Shown here: piece after piece, positions 49,000-64,000 of the stretch
Layout: every line of letters starts with the position of its first letter
How positions within the stretch are numbered: the stretch's first letter is position 1
Source: Oscillospiraceae bacterium
GTDB lineage: Bacteria > Bacillota > Clostridia > Oscillospirales > Oscillospiraceae
Assembly: GCA_021769865.1 (NCBI GenBank)
Contig: JAETSB010000005.1
Coordinates: 96,210 to 160,209, forward strand
Length of the DNA stretch: 64,000 nt
Direction of reading: 5' to 3'
Notes under the pieces: generated by a model
Told to the model about the DNA's origin: nothing
The model's input: only the letters and a program-made list of their open reading frames with translations
Database searches by the model: none
Translations under genes and position numbers: made by a program

Positions 49000-50082
49000 A
49001 TGGACAAGAAGGACAAAAAGGACGAGATCATCCTCCAGCAGCTGGAGGTCATCCAGACCCTGACGGAACACAACCTCCGCCGCATGGGGACGGACTTCTG
49101 GGGCGCGCCTCCGACGCCGGAGGCCAAAGCGACGAAGGCATCAGAGGGGGACTCTAAAATTCCGTCCTCCCCGAAAGAAAAGCCCAACGCCCCGGAGGCC
49201 TCCCAGCCCGCGGGCGGAACCGCCGAGGCCCAGGAGGAGGTCCCCCCGCCGGAGAAGCTGGAGGACCTGCAAACCGAGCTGGACGGCTACATCGGCCTGG
49301 CCGCCGTGAAGAAGGAGGTCCGGAACCTCATCGACCTGGTGAAGGTCCACCAGCTCCGGGAGAAAAACGGCCTCCCGGTGACGGAATTGTCCCTCCACAT
49401 GGTGTTCTCCGGCAACCCCGGCACCGGAAAGACCACCATCGCCCGGCTGATGGCCCGGATCTTCCACTCCCTGGGCATCCTCTCCAAGGGCCAGCTGGTG
49501 GAGGTGGACCGGAGCGGCCTCGTGGCGGGCTACGTGGGCCAGACGGCCCTGAAGACCAAAAAGGCCATTGAAAAGGCCCTGGGAGGCGTGCTGTTCATCG
49601 ATGAGGCTTACGCCCTCAACGGCTCCTCCGGCAACGACTTCGGCCAGGAGGCCATTGACACCATCCTCAAGGCCATGGAGGACCACCGGGACGACCTGGT
49701 GGTCATCGCCGCCGGGTACGACGACCTGATGGACCGCTTTATCCACTCCAACCCGGGCCTGGAGTCCCGGTTCAACCGCTTCCTCCACTTCGAGGACTAC
49801 TCGCCGGAGGAGCTGCTGGAGATCTTCAAAATGCGCTGCTCCAAGGGCTGCTACGAGCTGGAGGAGGAGGCCGAGGGCCTCGTCCGGGACTTTCTCCGGG
49901 AGGAGAACCGGGACCCGGAGTCCTTCGGCAACGCCCGGGGGGTGCGGAATGTCTTCGAGCGTATTCTGGTCTGTCAGGCGAACCGCCTGGCGGGGCAGGA
50001 GAGCGTCACCCGGGAGGACCTGATGAGGCTGACGGCAGCGGACGTGCTGGCCGCCCAGGGCCGGGAGGCCGGACCGTCATGA
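49000..50082 (+). CDS. CbbX/SpoVK-like AAA ATPase
   Basis: This 360-residue AAA+ protein has an N-terminal variable, charged and Pro/Ala-rich region (1-85). The ATPase core follows: LHMVFSGNPGTGKTTIARLM (Walker A near 137), YVGQTALKTKKAIEKALGG, VLFIDEAYALNGSSG (Walker B) and NPGLESRFNRFLHFEDY (arginine finger region). It is the CbbX/stage V sporulation protein K class of remodelling ATPases. It lies five bases after the Gx transporter and overlaps the M3 peptidase by four bases. Confidence 0.9.
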   Translation: MDKKDKKDEIILQQLEVIQTLTEHNLRRMGTDFWGAPPTPEAKATKASEGDSKIPSSPKEKPNAPEASQPAGGTAEAQEEVPPPEKLEDLQTELDGYIGLAAVKKEVRNLIDLVKVHQLREKNGLPVTELSLHMVFSGNPGTGKTTIARLMARIFHSLGILSKGQLVEVDRSGLVAGYVGQTALKTKKAIEKALGGVLFIDEAYALNGSSGNDFGQEAIDTILKAMEDHRDDLVVIAAGYDDLMDRFIHSNPGLESRFNRFLHFEDYSPEELLEIFKMRCSKGCYELEEEAEGLVRDFLREENRDPESFGNARGVRNVFERILVCQANRLAGQESVTREDLMRLTAADVLAAQGREAGPS

Positions 50083-51920
50083 GAAAGCGGCTGCTCTGCC
50101 TGCTGCTGGCCCTGGCTCTCTTCTCCGGCCCGGCGGCGTCGGCGGTGAAGTGGGAATTTCCCGCCTCCGCCCACCCGGACGTGAGCTATGCCGGCATGCT
50201 TCCCGTCACCGGCTTTGACGAGGTGGCCCTTCTGGCCGCCCTGAAGGAGCTGGAGAGCGTCTGCTCCCGCCACAGCCGGGACCGGAACACCGAGGAAACC
50301 CGCCGCCGGGTTCAGGACCTCTACGACCGGATTCTGGAGGAGACAGACCTCCTGGCCACCAAAGTAAATCTCAGCGGCGTCGGGTACGACGCCAGCGGCG
50401 GGGCCTCCGAGGAGGCGGCGCTGTACCGGGAGCTCTCCGCCCAGCAGACCAGGCTTGCGGACCGCTGCTACCAGGCCCTGTCCGTCCTGGCCGCCTCGCC
50501 CTATGGCGGCATCCTGGACGAGGACGCCGGAGAGGGCGCCGCCGAAAGCCTCCTGGGCTACCGGGGCCTGACGGAGGAGGAAGCCGCCCTCTACGAGGAG
50601 GAGGACCGGCTTATCCAGGACTATGACCGGGTCATGGGGGACTCCGCTCCGGCGGAGGAGCGTTACCGGGCCGCCGGGGAGCTCTACCTCCAGCTGGTCC
50701 GGCTGCGGACGGAACAGGCCCAATGGGCCGGCTATGACGACTATGCCGAATACGCCTACGAAGCCCTTTACACCCGGGACTACGGCCTGGAGGACGCGGC
50801 AGGGCTCCACGAGCTGGCAAAGCGGTATATCCTCCCTCTTCAGCTCCGGCTGCTGGAGGAGACCGGCGAGGAGGATCTCCGAGCCCTCAGTGTCCGGAGC
50901 CGCATGAGCGGCGAGGAGGTGCTGGACGCCATCCAGCCCTTTGCCGAAGCCTTTGACCGGGAGATGCGGGACACCTTCCGCTTCCTGCGGGCCCATCACC
51001 TCTATGACATCGAGTACGGCGAGAATAAGCTGCCCACCGGCTACACCGTGGCCCTGCCCGCCTATGGCAGCGCCTTCATCTTCAACTGCCCCTATGGGGA
51101 CTATCAGGACCTCAGCGACACGGTCCATGAGTTCGGCCACTTCTTCGAGACTTTCCACTGCACCCAGCCCGACCTCTGGGCGGCGTTCAACATCGACGTG
51201 GGGGAGATCGATTCCCAGGCCCTGGAGCTGATGTTCACCGAACAGGCCGGGGAGCTCTTCGGGGAGCAGTGCGGGGAGGTCTACCGGGACGCGGTCCTGT
51301 ACAACATCCTGGACTCCGTCCTGGACGGCTGCCTCTACGACGAGTTCCAGACGGTGGCCTATCAGAACCCGGGGATGACCGTCCAGGAGCTGGACCGGCT
51401 CTTCAAGGAGCTGTCGGAGGCCTACGGCTATTTCTATGACCCCGGCACGGAGTCGGACCCCGCCTGGGTGGAGAACGCCCACAACTTTCAGAATCCCCTG
51501 TATTTTATCAGCTACGCCACCTCCGCTCTCTCCGCCCTGGACCTGTGGTTCCTCTATCTGGAAAATCCCCGGGAGGCCACGGAGGTTTATTTAGAGCTGT
51601 CCGCCCTGTCCCTCTCCCTGCCCTACATGGCGGCGGTGGAGGAGGTGGGCCTCCGGGACATCTTCGACGGGAAGACCGTTCCCGCCCTGGCGGAGGCGCT
51701 GGAAGACCATCTGGATGGGAAAGCGGTCTCTTGGGGCGGAAAACGGGACATACGCGCTTCGGGAAACAGCTGGGTTCTCTGCGCCTTCGGCCTGGCCGCC
51801 TTGGCCCTTGCGTTTTGGCTCCGCGCCCGGCCCACCAGGAAGGAGCAAACAGAAATCCGCCGCCGGGAGGCCCTGGACCCCTGGTCCGCACAGGACAAGA
51901 AGCCCCCTTGGGAACTATAG
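50079..51920 (+). CDS. M3-family metallopeptidase, exported and membrane-anchored
   Basis: This 613-residue oligoendopeptidase-like protein has an N-terminal signal peptide (about 1-22) and a C-terminal membrane segment (about 568-586, WVLCAFGLAALALAFWL) followed by a basic tail, so it is probably a wall-facing, C-terminally anchored enzyme. The zinc site is TVHEFGHFFETFHC (HExxH near 350). The start ATG overlaps the AAA ATPase stop (ATGA). Export is unusual for M3 peptidases, most of which are cytoplasmic. Substrate unknown. Confidence 0.88.
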   Translation: MRKRLLCLLLALALFSGPAASAVKWEFPASAHPDVSYAGMLPVTGFDEVALLAALKELESVCSRHSRDRNTEETRRRVQDLYDRILEETDLLATKVNLSGVGYDASGGASEEAALYRELSAQQTRLADRCYQALSVLAASPYGGILDEDAGEGAAESLLGYRGLTEEEAALYEEEDRLIQDYDRVMGDSAPAEERYRAAGELYLQLVRLRTEQAQWAGYDDYAEYAYEALYTRDYGLEDAAGLHELAKRYILPLQLRLLEETGEEDLRALSVRSRMSGEEVLDAIQPFAEAFDREMRDTFRFLRAHHLYDIEYGENKLPTGYTVALPAYGSAFIFNCPYGDYQDLSDTVHEFGHFFETFHCTQPDLWAAFNIDVGEIDSQALELMFTEQAGELFGEQCGEVYRDAVLYNILDSVLDGCLYDEFQTVAYQNPGMTVQELDRLFKELSEAYGYFYDPGTESDPAWVENAHNFQNPLYFISYATSALSALDLWFLYLENPREATEVYLELSALSLSLPYMAAVEEVGLRDIFDGKTVPALAEALEDHLDGKAVSWGGKRDIRASGNSWVLCAFGLAALALAFWLRARPTRKEQTEIRRREALDPWSAQDKKPPWEL

Positions 51921-51927
51921 CGCCATC

Positions 51928-51955
51928 GGACCGCCTGAAAGGGCGGTCCTTTTTT
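51928..51955 (+). terminator. Terminator of the apbE-M3 operon
   Basis: GGACCGCC/GGCGGTCC, 8-bp stem with a six-base loop, followed by TTTTTTG. Confidence 0.88.
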
Positions 51956-51995
51956 GAAGAATTTCCCCCGGCTGCCCCGTATTGTGATTTAGGGA

Positions 51996-52024
51996 TTGAC
52001 TTTCGCCGATCCCAGGCGTACTAT
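51996..52024 (+). promoter_or_regulatory. Promoter of the S41 peptidase gene
   Basis: TTGACT (51996-52001) and TACTAT (52019-52024) are 17 bases apart. Confidence 0.75.
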
Positions 52025-52060
52025 TGTATTATTGAATTAGTGAAATGGAGGGTGATGCAG

Positions 52061-53791
52061 ATGCGCACGCTGAAAAATCTGGCCGGACGGGCCCTTGGGC
52101 TCTGCCTGGCGCTTTTGCTGACGGTCCCGGCCCTGGCGGCCGAGCCGCTGAGCGCAAAACAGCGGCAGGAGGACCTGGACTTCCTCTATGAGAAGGTCCT
52201 GGTCGGGGCCCACCCGGACGTGTTCGCCAACACGCCGGAAGCCGAGTTCCTGCGGGTGAAGGCGGACATCGAACAGCGGCTGGAAACCGAGAGCGACACG
52301 GAATTTCTGCTGGACCTGATGCGCCTGACGGCATTGGCGGGGGACTCCCACACCTCGATTTCCGTGGGGAATGCGGCGAACTTCCGGGCCTATCCCTTTG
52401 CCATGATCCGGCGGGGAACCGGCTATGACGAGACGTGGTATCTCTCCGCCGTGGCTCCGGAGGACGAGGACCTCCTCTGTCAGGAAGTTGTGAAGCTGGC
52501 GGGGAAATCGGTGCGGGAGGTCATCGACGCCTACGGGACGCTCTTTTCCTCCGACAATCCGGTCCACCTCCGGCGGCAGTTTCGGCAGGCCTGCAACGTG
52601 GCCGACATCTACGAGTACCTGGGACTGGTGGAGGCCGGGGAGCCGCTGACCGTCACCCTGAAAAACGGGAAGACCCTGAACCTGGAACCCATGGGCATGG
52701 AGGAGATGAACAAACTGGAAGCCGTCCGCATCTCCGACAGGATCAAGGGCCAGCCGGAAACGGCGGCCCAGAAGGTCAATTACTTCTCCAAGCCCCTGTC
52801 GGAGGACGTGTACTACATTCAGTACAACGTCTGCCAGGAGGACGAAAACCTGCCCATGGAGGACTTCGCCGCCCAGGTGGCGAAGGACTTGGAAGAAGGC
52901 GGCTACTGGAGGGTGCTGCTGGACCTCAGGAACAACGGCGGCGGGTCCGACGGGGTGATCTGGCCCCTGCTGGAGGTGTTGCGGAAAGAGATGGATAACG
53001 GTTTGGAGCTGGTGGGCCTCATTGGGGAGAACACCTTTTCCTCCGCCCTCATCAACGCCGCGGAGATTCAGGAGATGGGCGGCAAGCTGGCGGGAGAGCC
53101 CACGGGCGGCAGCGTCTGCCACTTCGGGGCCGTCAAGACCTTCTCCCTGCCGAACTCCGGGGTCCGGGGGCAGGTGTCCAGCAAGTACATCGACCTGAAC
53201 ACCCTGCTGGACGCAGCGGCGGGCCGGGGCGTGGTGGCCCTGGAGCCCGATGAGCCCATCTCGCAGACCCTGGAGGACACGCTGAACGGAAAGGACACGC
53301 TGGTGGAGTTCCTGCTGATTCGCCAGACCAATGTCCCCCGCTTTCCCATGAACAACGCGCCCCTGACCCGGGGGCGGTTCGTCGGGCTGCTGTATGAGGC
53401 GGCAGGGAGTCCGGATGTGGAAGCCGGGGAGGAGCTTCCCTTCACCGACAGCTTCGGCATCGAGTGGTACCTCCCCGCTGTGGCCTGGGCCAAGGAGCAG
53501 GGCGTCACCAAAGGCGGTGCGGACGGGGCCTTTGCCGCCGCCCGGCCCGTCACCTGGAGAGAAGCCGCCGTGTTCCTGGGCCGCACGGCGGAGGCGCTGG
53601 GCCTGGAGCCGAACCCGGCGGCAAAGCGCATGGGCCCTGTTCCCGCCGCCCTGGCGGAGGGCTGGGGGCAGAGCGAAGTGACCCGGGCCTGGGACCTGGG
53701 GCTGATTCCCACGGACGCCGACTTCACCCAGGGCCTCACCCGGACCCAGGGGGAGGAGCTGGCGTCGGCGCTGGGGGCTCTGATTGATTGA
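52061..53791 (+). CDS. Secreted S41-type peptidase with C-terminal SLH-like repeats
   Basis: This 576-residue protein has a signal peptide (about 1-27, ending PALAAEP). Residues 30-440 resemble tail-specific S41 peptidases: GDSHTSISVGN, VLLDLRNNGGGSDGVIWPLL and ENTFSSALINAAEIQEMGG with the nucleophilic Ser near 327. Residues 450-576 hold two SLH-like segments (LTRGRFVGLLYEAAG, FTDSFGIEWYLPAVAWAKEQ, VTWREAAVFLGRTAEALG), which would attach it to cell-wall polymer. The ATG at 52061 has GGAGG about nine bases upstream; another ATG two codons earlier is possible. Confidence 0.85.
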   Translation: MRTLKNLAGRALGLCLALLLTVPALAAEPLSAKQRQEDLDFLYEKVLVGAHPDVFANTPEAEFLRVKADIEQRLETESDTEFLLDLMRLTALAGDSHTSISVGNAANFRAYPFAMIRRGTGYDETWYLSAVAPEDEDLLCQEVVKLAGKSVREVIDAYGTLFSSDNPVHLRRQFRQACNVADIYEYLGLVEAGEPLTVTLKNGKTLNLEPMGMEEMNKLEAVRISDRIKGQPETAAQKVNYFSKPLSEDVYYIQYNVCQEDENLPMEDFAAQVAKDLEEGGYWRVLLDLRNNGGGSDGVIWPLLEVLRKEMDNGLELVGLIGENTFSSALINAAEIQEMGGKLAGEPTGGSVCHFGAVKTFSLPNSGVRGQVSSKYIDLNTLLDAAAGRGVVALEPDEPISQTLEDTLNGKDTLVEFLLIRQTNVPRFPMNNAPLTRGRFVGLLYEAAGSPDVEAGEELPFTDSFGIEWYLPAVAWAKEQGVTKGGADGAFAAARPVTWREAAVFLGRTAEALGLEPNPAAKRMGPVPAALAEGWGQSEVTRAWDLGLIPTDADFTQGLTRTQGEELASALGALID

Positions 53792-53860
53792 ATGGAGGCC
53801 GCTGGAGGAATGGCCTGACCAGGGGGTCAGGCCCCACAGGGATGGTGCACCCTCCTATTG

Positions 53861-53892
53861 AAGAAAGAAGACCACGGGCAAAGCCCGTGGTC
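53861..53892 (-). terminator. Terminator of nifJ
   Basis: GACCACGGGC/GCCCGTGGTC forms a perfect 10-bp stem with AAA loop; TTCTTTCTTC follows on the minus strand. A second GGCCTGACC/GGTCAGGCC hairpin at 53812-53833 may end the S41 gene transcript. Confidence 0.8.
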
Positions 53893-53926
53893 CTCTTCAT
53901 ATGCGATGAGCGCTTTGACTCAGGGA

Positions 53927-57592
<3,666 letters not shown>

Positions 57593-57685
57593 AAACTTAC
57601 CTCCTGTAAATTTGCCGCCCGGGGACGGCAATCTCTCCAAGACAGGGGTCCCGGGCTCTCTCCCTCCGGAACCCCATGCGGTTTC

Positions 57686-57714
57686 ATTATATCACGGCTG
57701 TTTCCCGGTGTAAA
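57686..57714 (-). promoter_or_regulatory. Promoter of nifJ
   Basis: On the minus strand TTTACA (57709-57714) and TATAAT (57686-57691) are 17 bases apart, leaving a leader of about 87 bases. The remaining 165 bases to comM hold no clear plus-strand promoter. Confidence 0.85.
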
Positions 57715-57882
57715 CCGCCGCTTTGTTATTTTTTGCACAAATTTTCCCAGGGATTCTTGACGGGTAAACATTTCCCTTCCAGCAAAATTTTCCTCCCCGC
57801 TTTCCCTTTCCCCTGTTTTGTGATATCATAATTCTTATACAGATAGGGCGGCGTTCCGCCGCCCTTCCCGCGGGAGGTTGGA

Positions 57883-59403
57883 ATGATGGTGGTTACGGTG
57901 CGTTCCCTTGGTTTAAACGGCGTCTCGGGCTATGAGGTCAGCGCCGAGTGCTTTCTCTCCGGGGGGCTCCCGGCCTTCGACGTGGTGGGCCTGCCGGACG
58001 CCGCCGTCCGGGAGGCCCGGGAGCGGGTCCGGGCGGCGGTGAAGAACTGCGGGGCCAAGTTCCCCGTCAGCCGCATCACCGTAAACCTGGCCCCGGCGGG
58101 GCAGAGGAAGGCCGGGACCCTCTACGACCTGCCCATCTTCGTGGGGCTGCTGGCGGCGAACGGCGACCTGCCGGAGCCGCCGAAGGACGCCGCTTTCATC
58201 GGCGAGCTGTCCCTCAGCGGGTCCCTGCGGAGCGTGGCCGGGGTTCTCCCCATGGCCCTGGCGGCGGAAAAGGCGGGGGTCCGCCAGCTCTTCGTCCCGG
58301 CGGACAACGCCGCCGAGGCCACCCTGGCCTCCGGCCTGACGGTCTACGGCGTCGAGGACGTGGAGTCCCTGACGGCCCATCTACGGGGAGAAACGCCCCT
58401 CTCCCCCGCCCCGGCCTGGACGCCGGAGGAGAACGAAGCGGGCCTTTTGGACCTCCGGGACGTGATGGGGCAGGAGAACGTGAAACGGGCATTGGAGATC
58501 GCCGCCGCCGGGGGCCACAATCTGCTGATGATCGGCTCCCCCGGGGCGGGGAAGTCCATGCTGGCCAAGCGCCTGCCCTCCATCCTGCCCGACATGAGCC
58601 GGGCGGAAGCCCTGGCGGCCTCCGGCGTGTGGTCCGTGGCGGGGCTGGCGGACCCGAGGCACCCCCTGCTGACCCGCCGTCCCTTCCGCAGTCCCCATCA
58701 CACCGTCTCCGCCTCCGCCCTCACCGGCGGCGGACCCGCCATGCGGCCCGGGGAGATCTCCCTGGCCCACAACGGCGTCCTCTTCCTGGACGAGCTGCCG
58801 GAGTTCCGCCGGGACGCCCTGGAGGTCCTCCGGCAGCCCCTGGAGGACGGGGAGGTCACCATCTCCCGGGCCGGGGGCACCCTGCGCCTCCCCGCCCGCT
58901 TCCAGCTCATCTGCGCCATGAACCCCTGCCGCTGCGGCTGGCGGGGCCACCCGGACCGGCGGTGCACCTGCTCCCAGCGGGACCGGGAGCGGTACGTGGA
59001 GAAGATCTCCGGCCCCCTGCTGGACCGGATCGACCTCCACGTGACGGTACCCTCCGTGGAGTACGAGGCCATGCGCCGCCGGGAGACGCCGGAGTCCTCA
59101 GCGGCGGTGAAGCAGCGGGTGGACGCGGCCCGGGCGATTCAGGCCAGGCGGCTGGCGGGCAGCGGCGCGGCCTGCAACGCCCAGATCGCCCCGGCGCAGC
59201 TGGGGGTCTTCTGCCGCCTGGACGAGGCCGGGGAGAAGCTGATGAAAAACGCCTTCCAGCGCATGGGCCTGACGGCCCGGTCCCACGACCGCATCCTCCG
59301 GGTGGCCCGGACCATCGCCGATCTGGACGGCGAGGCGGACATCGGCGCCGCCCACCTGGCCGAGGCCATCCAATATCGGAATACGGATATTTTAAAAGGC
59401 TGA
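57883..59403 (+). CDS. comM: YifB/ComM family Mg chelatase-like AAA ATPase
   Basis: This 506-residue ATPase has an N-terminal Lon-like/ribosomal-S5-like domain (1-175, SLGLNGVSGYEVSAECFLSG and FDVVGLPDAAVREARERVRA). The AAA core has GSPGAGKSMLAKRL near 218, FRSPHHTVSASALTGGG and NGVLFLDELPEF. A zinc-type MNPCRCGWRGHPDRRCTC and a C-terminal SRTHDRILRVART-like segment (ARSHDRILRVARTIADL) complete the family pattern. In naturally competent bacteria ComM is a branch-migration helicase acting during transformation. GGGAGG precedes the first ATG. Confidence 0.94.
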   Translation: MMVVTVRSLGLNGVSGYEVSAECFLSGGLPAFDVVGLPDAAVREARERVRAAVKNCGAKFPVSRITVNLAPAGQRKAGTLYDLPIFVGLLAANGDLPEPPKDAAFIGELSLSGSLRSVAGVLPMALAAEKAGVRQLFVPADNAAEATLASGLTVYGVEDVESLTAHLRGETPLSPAPAWTPEENEAGLLDLRDVMGQENVKRALEIAAAGGHNLLMIGSPGAGKSMLAKRLPSILPDMSRAEALAASGVWSVAGLADPRHPLLTRRPFRSPHHTVSASALTGGGPAMRPGEISLAHNGVLFLDELPEFRRDALEVLRQPLEDGEVTISRAGGTLRLPARFQLICAMNPCRCGWRGHPDRRCTCSQRDRERYVEKISGPLLDRIDLHVTVPSVEYEAMRRRETPESSAAVKQRVDAARAIQARRLAGSGAACNAQIAPAQLGVFCRLDEAGEKLMKNAFQRMGLTARSHDRILRVARTIADLDGEADIGAAHLAEAIQYRNTDILKG

Positions 59404-59440
59404 AAAAAGCGGAGGTCCCGTTGGGGACCTCCGCTTTTTT
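59404..59440. terminator. Bidirectional terminator between comM and rpoC
   Basis: GCGGAGGTCCC/GGGACCTCCGC, perfect 11-bp stem flanked by an A-run and a T-run. It serves both converging genes. Confidence 0.92.
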
Positions 59441-59457
59441 CTGATTGCCGCGTTTCC

Positions 59458-63336
<3,879 letters not shown>

Positions 63337-63382
63337 ATTGCGCGTTCCTCCTTCATCGCTCCGGATTTATTTATTGAACGCA

Positions 63383-64000
<618 letters not shown>

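Overview
The window is chromosomal DNA of a GC-rich, Gram-positive anaerobe, most likely a Clostridia member of the Oscillospiraceae (Flavonifractor/Intestinimonas/Oscillibacter-like). The evidence is a SCIFF peptide with its radical SAM maturase, a pyruvate:ferredoxin oxidoreductase, class III glutamine synthetase, a T-box leader, a LexA box, SecG and RicT, together with Shine-Dalgarno-led genes and many TTGACA/TATAAT-type promoters. I make no species call.

Layout. 0-3.4 kb: a truncated 8-oxoguanine-deaminase-like gene behind a guanine-class riboswitch, then a chemoreceptor. 3.4-8.9 kb: a 5.4-kb integrative mobilizable element (Fic protein, oriT-like region, MobV-type relaxase, tyrosine integrase, Xis-like protein, HEPN-like membrane protein). 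It splits a tRNA-Ser(CGA) gene in its anticodon arm and carries its own intact tRNA-Ser(CGA). 9-12 kb: an rRNA methyltransferase and an NfeD-SPFH pair. 12-15 kb: SCIFF, its maturase, an Orn/Lys/Arg decarboxylase-like protein and a ferredoxin. 15-22 kb: an unusual three-gene operon encoding a 1599-residue multidomain fusion, a lactate/malate-dehydrogenase-like protein and an iron-sulfur flavoprotein. 23-30 kb: a nine-gene operon with the de novo pyrimidine genes pyrC-K-D-F-E-B-I plus a YgjP-type metallopeptidase and a PurO-type IMP cyclohydrolase. 30-36 kb: secG, lexA, T-box-controlled asnB and glnN. 36-44 kb: ricT-holB, a small lower-GC nitroreductase island, asparaginase, gap, the SRP RNA, dnaX and ybaB. 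44-54 kb: envelope genes (DUF4127 lipoprotein, an ApbE/NusG-II/Gx-transporter set resembling flavin electron-transfer loci, an AAA ATPase, an M3 peptidase, an S41 peptidase with SLH-like repeats). 54-64 kb: nifJ, comM, rpoC and the 3' end of rpoB.

How it fits together. Most of the window is housekeeping and redox metabolism. Amide nitrogen is a theme: asnB under tRNA-Asn control, glnN and ansA lie within 9 kb. The most interesting material is in the mobile element, whose spare tRNA appears to replace the function it destroys and sits behind the host tRNA promoter. A second orphan tRNA 5' half suggests this has happened more than once. Two further items stand out: the riboswitch, whose architecture predicts ligand-induced expression of a purine-catabolic deaminase, and the 1599-residue HD/HEAT/NadD-like/GNAT-like/PRTase fusion. 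All coordinates come from reading the sequence. Family assignments are by recognised motifs, with no database search.
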